14,262 nt of DNA from Phoronis ovalis (taxonomy: Eukaryota; Phoronida; Phoronidae). Location: assembly GCA_028565635.1 (NCBI GenBank), contig JAOXYB010033362.1, forward strand, positions 1 to 14,262, given 5' to 3'. This document shows, piece by piece, positions 11,201-14,262 of the stretch. How positions within the stretch are numbered: the stretch's first letter is position 1; each line of letters starts with the position of its first letter. The notes under the pieces are model-generated. The model saw only the letters and a program-made list of their open reading frames with translations, was not told the DNA's origin and did not search any database. The translations under genes and the position numbers were made by a program.

Positions 11201-13625
11201 CCAAAGATGAACATTTATTATCATATCCTTATTAAAAAAATGTCAGAGAAATATCACAATCTAGTGCCATGTGCCTCTAACTCCTCTTATTAGACTAATA
11301 AGGGAAACCTCAACAATCAGAAGTACTCTAGTAAAGCCTCCAGATTAAATTCTGTAACACTAGGGAGTCGTAGATTTAAAAAGTGTTCTTAACAATGCTT
11401 CTTATCTTTCATTACACTTTTGAAGGTCTTACAGCAATTGCAAGATTTAGTACAGTCAGATCTTACCCTGTCATGTTCTTCTACAATCTTATTTGAACCT
11501 ATGATGGGTGGTGCTGCAGCAGCTTGTGTCCCATCACCTTCATAAACTACATTTTGCTCAAAAACTTCATACTCATGATCATCATCAGATTCCGAGATAC
11601 CAGGCGCAGGCATATCCAAAACAAGTTGTGGTCCTTCTTGTTGCTCCATTGGAGCCTCAAACAATATTGGATTGTCACTAGTTTTATCACATACTGTACA
11701 AATCCGAGTGAATGGTGCATTTCGAAAAGTGCAATGTTCACAACCCCATTCCTGCTCAACAACTGATGCAGATGCATTTCTAGAACTATTGACAGTATGT
11801 ACAGACTGGCCAGGAGCTGAGGAAACTCTAGGCAATGTCTGAGCTACTGTAGTCGGAACAGTAGCGCTGGTTTGCTGTGATGGGGTGGAAGATACTCTTG
11901 GTAGAGTATGTGTAGCTGTTTGCATGCTGGAAGCAGATGTCGACATCCTTGTTAGTGGCTGATTGTTGCCAGATCCTGCCATGGAAGTTGTGACAACCAC
12001 AGTTGGCATGGATTGAAACTGTTGTGATGGAAGGACTCTAACATGGTCCGGTGCTTGCTGCAGCTGTGCACCTATATTAGGCACAGTTGTTACTTGTACT
12101 CCACAATAATGACAAAATCTAGCATCAGCACTCAAAGTCACATTACAATTTATACATGTTTTTTGAGGCACAGGTGCAATAACAGAACTGCGTCCACAGT
12201 TATCACAAAATTTTGCATCATCTTGTACCTTCCTTTTACAGATTATACAAATTCTATTCATACCGCCATGTTGTTGTGACCTAGCTTGGGGTTCTGCATT
12301 GGTCGCTTTTGGGCGTATTGTTTGTCCTATACCAGAATCCAATGATGTTCCAGTAGCTGCATTCGCTGCGAGTGGTGACAACACACTAGCCACCGTTGTT
12401 GGTGATCCACTTGATGAGATGCTCATTCCAGCAGACCCAGGCTGATATGATGCTGGAGGGTACTTTATGAACCTCCTAAAGTCATCTTGTTCAGATGTTT
12501 GTAAAGGGGTAGGCACACTAGCAGATTCAGACTGTTCAAGTACATTTGACTCTAATCTTTTTAATTGTCCATTTGCTACACTTTGTGAGTGGATTAATTT
12601 ATCTTTTTCTGTAGTTAGTGTCATATAATCCTTATTTTCAACAAACAATGGATCATTTACAATGATGTCATTAAGTTTAATTTCCAAACTTTTTAATTTC
12701 TCTGCAACAACACTTTTCAGATTTGTTAGTTGCAAAATATCCATGTTCCATATAGCCGTATCACTAATTTGATCAAAGGAATGCACATGTACAGACACAC
12801 CAGGCTGAGACCGTGCACCTGCAGCCACATTCAACTGAGACTGAGGTATTCCAAAAGGAGGAACATTTTCATACTGATTCTGACTAGAGGTCGAATCTAC
12901 CTTAGTTCTTGGAGCTGGTACAGGGCTGTATGGAACAGCATCTGTCTGTATTTTACTTGGCGATATTTTACTGAAAATGAACAAGTAAAATGTTTTCACA
13001 AGTTACTAAACAAGATAACACAAGACGGCATTTTGTTTGTCCCAAGAATTTGCAAACATAAAGGAAAAAGTCTGTCAAATCATATTTATTCAAACTTGAT
13101 TCGAACATGACCTTGCACATCTTATTAAATCACCACAGTAATTAATTCAAAAGATGTTAAAACTGTTATTGAATAAGAAATATAACTAGTATGTATTAAC
13201 ATACTTAACTTTATAGAACACAAGTTACAGTAGGTTTCCGAGTTATGCTCTCCCGATAAAGTACTAAATATACTGGTTTGTGACAGTTACTCAAATTTTT
13301 CTGACGTCATTTTACCGCATCACAAACCAGTATTTTGTATATACGGAAGAGCATAACTCGGAAACCTACTGTAATGAAGTTATGATGAGATAAGATAGTA
13401 AATGTTTAGGAACGAATCAAAAATCAAATAATATATAAATACTATACTTCACCTTGGTCCACTTGTGGCAGGTGGAGACGTCTTTCGTCTAAGTTTCACT
13501 CTCTTATGATCGCGTCTTTTTGGGTGTGTATGCCAGCGTCCATCGCATTCCTCACACAGTATCTTATTGCACAACTGACACTTTTGCTTAGCTTCTGAAT
13601 TCCCACAAATATCACACGGAAGAGA
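2104..13625 (-). CDS. RNF31: HOIP/RNF31-like RBR E3 ubiquitin ligase, 15 exons, 5' incomplete
   Basis: This is the whole gene as far as the window shows it. Joining exons 13625-13453, 12970-11467, 11099-10770, 10586-10320, 9495-9247, 8524-8312, 7755-7582, 7014-6916, 5965-5873, 5651-5537, 4984-4866, 4122-4009, 3576-3428, 2835-2667 and 2286-2104 gives 3951 nt, 1316 residues plus TAA, without a frameshift. All introns are GT-AG. Human HOIP is about 1072 residues, so this protein is longer even without its PUB domain, mainly because of the linker exon. Numbering from 13625: B-box-like finger 4-40, zinc ribbons 299-348, NZF 466-485, UBA region about 650-790, RING1 901-949, IBR 1001-1044, RING2 1074-1104, LDD 1113-1270. 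The family builds Met1-linked ubiquitin chains in the cytosol in NF-kB and cell-death signalling. Catalytic Cys is residue 1088. The start codon is outside the window. Confidence 0.95.
2287..2666 (-). other. RNF31: HOIP intron before the last exon
   Basis: A 380-base intron with GTAAAT donor and TTTTCAG acceptor. It holds an 8-bp inverted repeat (GTGAGCAG / CTGCTCAC near 2343-2375) and nothing else of note. Confidence 0.85.
2667..2835 (-). CDS. RNF31: HOIP exon: LDD C-terminal helices
   Basis: One base completes Arg, then 56 codons follow (acceptor CACAG|GAT, donor GAT|GTAAAT). The exon reads [18 protein letters not shown], closely matching the human HYKEYLVSLINAHSLDP, then an acidic and then a basic helix ending DRYRKKLID. 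These helices pack the LDD onto RING2. Confidence 0.95.
2836..3427 (-). other. RNF31: HOIP intron within the LDD
   Basis: A 592-base phase-2 intron (the Arg codon is split AG|G). Apart from the GAA microsatellite it shows no further structure; a plus-strand open frame here runs antisense across the neighbouring exon and is not a gene. Confidence 0.85.
2969..2986. repeat. (GAA)6 microsatellite
   Basis: Six perfect GAA triplets on the plus strand lie inside the HOIP intron 2836-3427. On the transcribed strand they read TTC, pyrimidine-rich, but about 130 bases after the acceptor-side exon boundary, so they are unlikely to serve as the splice-site tract. Confidence 0.9.
3428..3576 (-). CDS. RNF31: HOIP exon: LDD core
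   Basis: The exon encodes 49 residues plus two bases of an Arg codon (donor CAG|GTAATA). It starts ENNVPFN (human DNNVMFN) and contains [16 protein letters not shown] and HYAGLC, matching the human LDD. Asp in GLQDE (codon 3475-3477) corresponds to human Asp983, another acceptor-orienting residue. A second in-frame acceptor three bases in would drop the first Glu. Confidence 0.95.
3577..4008 (-). other. RNF31: HOIP intron within the LDD
   Basis: A 432-base phase-0 intron, AT-rich, with no further feature seen. Confidence 0.85.
4009..4122 (-). CDS. RNF31: HOIP exon: LDD zinc finger
   Basis: The exon encodes 38 residues, phase 0 at both ends (acceptor TTTCAG|AAC, donor CTG|GTAACT). Two Cys (residues 2 and 8 of the exon) and HCHHPRDC form the zinc finger that the LDD inserts after RING2; [12 protein letters not shown] is identical to human HOIP over twelve residues. 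Arg and Asp of YLRDF (codons 4045-4047 and 4042-4044) match human Arg935 and Asp936, which contact the acceptor ubiquitin. Confidence 0.96.
4123..4865 (-). other. RNF31: HOIP intron between RING2 and LDD
   Basis: A 743-base phase-0 intron. It contains the hairpin at 4372-4444 and a GC-richer patch at 4280-4360 and 4622-4670 (GGGATCGAAAGGGTCC) that may be remnants of a mobile element. No open frame is convincing. Confidence 0.85.
4372..4444. repeat. 21-bp inverted repeat with 31-base loop
   Basis: 4372-4392 pairs with 4424-4444, 20 of 21 positions (core GCATTTTGTGAATGAA / TTCATTCACAAAATGC is perfect over 16). The size resembles a pre-miRNA hairpin, but the near-perfect stem also fits a MITE remnant. 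It lies in the RING2-LDD intron. Confidence 0.75.
4866..4984 (-). CDS. RNF31: HOIP exon: RING2 with catalytic cysteine
   Basis: The exon supplies two bases of Asp then 39 codons (donor CAG|GTAGAG). It holds [18 protein letters not shown], followed by CTQC and CAGC. The Cys in GGCMHF (codon 4938-4940, residue 1088) corresponds to human catalytic Cys885, which takes ubiquitin from the E2 as a thioester. The His two residues on corresponds to His887, reported as the general base. The next His of human HOIP (CMHFH) is Thr here. The remaining zinc ligands are 1074, 1077, 1093, 1096, 1101 and 1104. Confidence 0.97.
4985..5536 (-). other. RNF31: HOIP intron immediately before RING2
   Basis: A 552-base phase-1 intron that splits the Asp codon preceding the first RING2 cysteine. 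Nothing else seen. Confidence 0.85.
5537..5651 (-). CDS. RNF31: HOIP exon: end of IBR and linker to RING2
   Basis: The exon encodes 38 residues plus one base that opens an Asp codon. [13 protein letters not shown] closes the IBR with His 1039 and Cys 1044, matching human WEEQHRGRSCEDF. The linker ends [12 protein letters not shown] just before RING2, as in the human GLAMYLQENGID. Confidence 0.96.
5873..5965 (-). CDS. RNF31: HOIP exon: IBR
   Basis: The exon encodes 31 residues, phase 0 at both ends (donor CGC|GTAAGT). It starts CDSGFIFG (human CSFGFIYE) and contains MTCPHC and FTCFSC, giving IBR ligands 1004, 1020, 1023, 1028 and 1031. The remaining His/Cys pair is in the next exon. Confidence 0.95.
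5966..6915 (-). other. RNF31: HOIP intron inside the IBR
   Basis: At 950 bases it is the longest complete intron, falling between the first and second IBR cysteines. It contains the foldback at 6108-6205 and a short TACACTATG repeat just before it (6080-6098). Confidence 0.85.
6108..6205. repeat. Imperfect 37-bp foldback repeat
   Basis: 6108-6144 (GTGGCACTGTGAAA...ATTGACTG) and the inverse of 6169-6205 (GTAGCACTATGAAA...ATTGACTG) agree at about 27 of 37 positions, with a 24-base loop. Most differences are A/G, so many would still form G-U pairs in RNA. A decayed MITE is the simplest explanation. Confidence 0.65.
6916..7014 (-). CDS. RNF31: HOIP exon: RING1-IBR linker helix and first IBR cysteine
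   Basis: The exon encodes 33 residues, phase 0 at both ends. A helix containing [18 protein letters not shown] matches the human segment LFHKKLTEGVLMRDPKF. The exon ends WCSH; its Cys (1001) pairs with the first Cys of the next exon to make the first C-x2-C of the IBR. In RBR ligases this helix helps hold the donor ubiquitin. Confidence 0.95.
7015..7581 (-). other. RNF31: HOIP intron between RING1 and IBR
   Basis: A 567-base phase-0 intron, AT-rich, with an AATAAT run near 7128-7145. No gene seen. Confidence 0.85.
7582..7755 (-). CDS. RNF31: HOIP exon: RING1
   Basis: The exon encodes 58 residues, phase 0 at both ends. It carries the rest of RING1: [11 protein letters not shown] gives four Cys (919, 921, 924, 927) in the spacing found in human HOIP, and VCPAC gives the last pair (946, 949). 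[12 protein letters not shown] is almost the human EKHITDMVCPAC. RING1 of RBR ligases binds E2~ubiquitin and holds it open for transfer to RING2. An acidic loop (DIDDEELSE) follows. Confidence 0.96.
7756..8311 (-). other. RNF31: HOIP intron inside RING1
   Basis: A 556-base phase-0 intron between the first and second zinc ligand pairs of RING1. It holds the 18-bp palindrome at 8057-8074 within a GC-richer patch (about 7985-8110). Confidence 0.85.
8057..8074. repeat. 18-bp perfect palindrome TAATTACTCGAGTAATTA
   Basis: Each half contains TAATTA, the core of homeodomain sites, around a CTCGAG centre. It could bind a dimeric factor or be chance in AT-rich DNA. No other regulatory sign is seen nearby. 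Confidence 0.45.
8312..8524 (-). CDS. RNF31: HOIP exon: helical base and first RING1 cysteines
   Basis: The exon encodes 71 residues, phase 0 at both ends. A helical segment with GWGRAE (human: SWGRAE) leads into QQECLTC, which supplies the first C-x2-C zinc pair of RING1 (residues 901 and 904). The donor is AAG|GTACTG. RING1 is therefore split by an intron between its first and second ligand pairs. Confidence 0.94.
8525..9246 (-). other. RNF31: HOIP intron before RING1
   Basis: A 722-base phase-0 intron (donor GTAAGT, acceptor TTTTCAG). Nothing further recognised. Confidence 0.85.
9247..9495 (-). CDS. RNF31: HOIP exon: UBA region, second part
   Basis: The exon encodes 83 residues, phase 0 at both ends (acceptor TACAG|TTT, donor GAG|GTAAGT). 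It contains a second UBA-like helical repeat ([19 protein letters not shown]) followed by [11 protein letters not shown], matching the part of human HOIP where FQHGGDVSRAL and a RLW helix occur. The motif H-x-G-D-V is well preserved. No metal-binding or catalytic residues are seen, so it is a helical scaffold between UBA and RING1. Confidence 0.92.
9496..10319 (-). other. RNF31: HOIP intron within the UBA region
   Basis: An 824-base phase-0 intron, strongly AT-rich. No repeat or gene stands out. Confidence 0.85.
10320..10586 (-). CDS. RNF31: HOIP exon: UBA region, first part
   Basis: The exon encodes 89 residues, phase 0 at both ends. The pattern of helices ([45 protein letters not shown]) matches the human HOIP UBA segment in spacing and key positions, including the EWLKKDW / QWL helix and the ECDGNVETA / RHGNLDEA turn. 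In LUBAC this region binds the UBL domains of HOIL-1L and SHARPIN. Partner binding is inferred from the family. Confidence 0.92.
10770..11099 (-). CDS. RNF31: HOIP exon: charged helix and start of UBA region
   Basis: The exon encodes 110 residues, phase 0 at both ends (acceptor CTTAG|ATT, donor AGG|GTAGGT). It opens with a highly charged helix ([20 protein letters not shown]), then a Pro/Gln/Ser-rich linker. It ends with a helix ([16 protein letters not shown]) that lines up with the helix just before the human HOIP UBA region. The linker probably has no fold of its own. Identity rests on the in-frame junctions and on the C-terminal helix. Confidence 0.88.
11100..11466 (-). other. RNF31: HOIP intron after the large exon
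   Basis: A 367-base phase-0 intron. The reading frame of the large exon stays open past the donor for 25 more codons and stops at 11389-11391. Confidence 0.85.
11467..12970 (-). CDS. RNF31: HOIP large exon: linker, double zinc ribbon, NZF finger
   Basis: This 1504-nt exon carries most of the non-catalytic middle: one base completing Ser, then 501 codons, ending HDR|GTAAGA. Exon residues 80-145 are probably helical or coiled-coil. Residues 150-235 are Ser/Thr/Pro-rich linker. Residues 241-259 (CIICKRKV...FCDNCG) and 272-290 (CINCNVTL...FCHYCG) are two zinc ribbons. Residues 300-405 are low-complexity with TLPRVSS twice. Residues 408-427 form an NZF finger ([10 protein letters not shown]...CTVC) whose Thr-Phe pair is the usual ubiquitin contact. 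An acidic stretch follows ([12 protein letters not shown]). As I recall, mammalian HOIP has two NZF fingers here and no such ribbons. Confidence 0.92.
12971..13452 (-). other. RNF31: HOIP intron after the B-box-like exon
   Basis: A 482-base phase-2 intron carrying the Tc1/mariner-type MITE at 13228-13371. Without that element and its duplicated TA the intron would be about 336 bases. Confidence 0.85.
13228..13371. mobile_element. Tc1/mariner-type MITE, 144 bp, TA target duplication
   Basis: The ends CAGTAGGTTTCCGAGTTATG and its inverse are terminal inverted repeats of about 28 bases with one mismatch (GCTCTCCCG against GCTCTTCCG). They are flanked by TA at 13226-13227 and 13372-13373. Pairing resumes internally (TACTGGTTTGTGA / TCACAAACCAGTA), so the element folds back along most of its length. 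It has no coding capacity, so it would have been moved by a transposase elsewhere. CAGT ends with TA duplication are typical of Tc1/mariner relatives. Confidence 0.85.
13453..13625 (-). CDS. RNF31: HOIP exon: B-box-like zinc finger
   Basis: The exon encodes 57 residues and ends two bases into a Ser codon completed by the next exon (donor AG|GTGAAG). It reads SLPCDICG, then CQLC, CEEC and HTHPKRRDH, so it has C-x2-C, C-x2-C, C-x2-C and a His cluster, as in the B-box-like finger that follows the PUB domain in HOIP. A basic stretch (KRVKLRRK) follows. Two overlapping acceptors (CAG|AG and AG|TC) allow a start at 13627 or 13625; which one is right depends on the phase of the unseen upstream exon. 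The open frame continues through the acceptor to an ATG at 13638-13640. Confidence 0.87.
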
Positions 13626-14262
13626 CTCTGGTAGATGCAAAATGTTAAAGGATAATATTAATTATTTGTAGATTAGAAATTAACAGTCTGAAAAAGATCC
13701 CTGTGAGAATATTATCCACATATATATCTTAAACACACTCAGAGCCACATTATTTTAATTAATATTAATGTGGGGAGACCTGACCTGGACAAGTTATTTA
13801 CATTTGACTGCGTAGAATTTTGGGCATTTTAACGAAAAATAGACTATTAGAAAGAAATTATACATTTTTGAAAGGCACCAACCTATGGATCATCAAAAAT
13901 AACTTTACTTATCTATCACATGATTATGCAATTGGTAAGGGGGTCATTTTGGGTAAAAATTTATGTTTTTTAAAATGTAACCATAGTAGTGTCATCTTCA
14001 TCAGAAATAAACAGCGTTAAAATCAGTAAAAGTTCAGAGGTGAGATAAAATCACAAAATATGTTTGGGGACATAAAAATATAAAAGAATGCTAATTTATT
14101 AACATGATTACTGTGGCAGCTAAGTCTGATATGATTGTTAACGGAGAGGTTTGTACCTGGGGAGGGCACTTATGTAAAGGGTGGGTCCACATGCGCAAAC
14201 ACAGGTTTAAAAAAAGGCCCCTAAACGCGTATATAGGCTGCTAAAAAACACCCCTTTGAAAG
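13626..14262 (-). other. RNF31: 5' HOIP intron, continuing beyond the window
   Basis: At least 637 bases with no minus-strand exon that I can recognise; the PUB-domain exons must lie upstream if the gene is complete. The last 120 bases are GC-richer (GGGGAGGGCACTT, GGGTGGGTCC) but hold no clear element. A short plus-strand open frame at 13820-14020 looks like chance. Confidence 0.6.

Noticed and set aside
12043-13110. Plus-strand open frames opposite the large exon
   Set aside because: Antisense shadows of the 501-codon exon.
13820-14020. 66-residue plus-strand open frame
   Set aside because: AT-rich, no recognisable motif, within a presumed HOIP intron.
1-14262. Prokaryotic-type defence system, operon or CRISPR array
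   Set aside because: The window has spliced animal gene structure, no operon and no spaced direct repeats of CRISPR type.

Overview
The window is an AT-rich piece of animal nuclear DNA. Nearly all of its recognisable content is one large, intron-rich gene on the minus strand. Fifteen exons (13625 down to 2104) join in frame, each bounded by AG acceptors and GT donors. They encode 1316 residues of an orthologue of RNF31/HOIP, the catalytic E3 subunit of the linear ubiquitin chain assembly complex (LUBAC). The match was made by reading the translation against my memory of human HOIP; no database search was run. The domain order is a B-box-like zinc finger, a low-complexity linker with a pair of zinc ribbons, one NZF finger, a helical UBA region, RING1, IBR, RING2 and the linear-chain-determining domain (LDD). 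The 5' exons, including the expected PUB domain, lie beyond position 14262.

The many short introns, a ubiquitin pathway gene with a divergent linker, and the high A+T noncoding DNA with foldback elements suggest an invertebrate. A mollusc or another lophotrochozoan is a guess only.

Layout: 1-118 is a long palindromic element. 119-640 is unremarkable AT-rich DNA. 682-843 is a degenerate 41-bp tandem repeat, followed at about 867-1160 by a second array of about 30-bp period. 1161-2100 is intergenic DNA with a small hairpin and a possible poly(A) signal for the minus-strand gene. 2104-13625 is the HOIP gene. 13626-14262 is the start of a further 5' intron. Within the introns are a Tc1/mariner-type MITE (13228-13371), a 98-bp foldback (6108-6205), a 21-bp-stem hairpin (4372-4444) and an 18-bp perfect palindrome (8057-8074).

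How it works: the UBA region is expected to dock a HOIL-1L-like partner, and the NZF to read ubiquitin. RING1 recruits E2~ubiquitin, the RING2 cysteine (codon 4938-4940) takes the ubiquitin as a thioester, and the LDD positions the acceptor ubiquitin so that its Met1 amine is attacked. The catalytic and acceptor-orienting residues that I recall from human HOIP are almost all present, so a functional linear-ubiquitin ligase is predicted. I see no complete second gene, rRNA, tRNA, CRISPR array or new multi-gene system. The novelty lies in the zinc-ribbon insert, the acidic C-terminal tail and the repeats.
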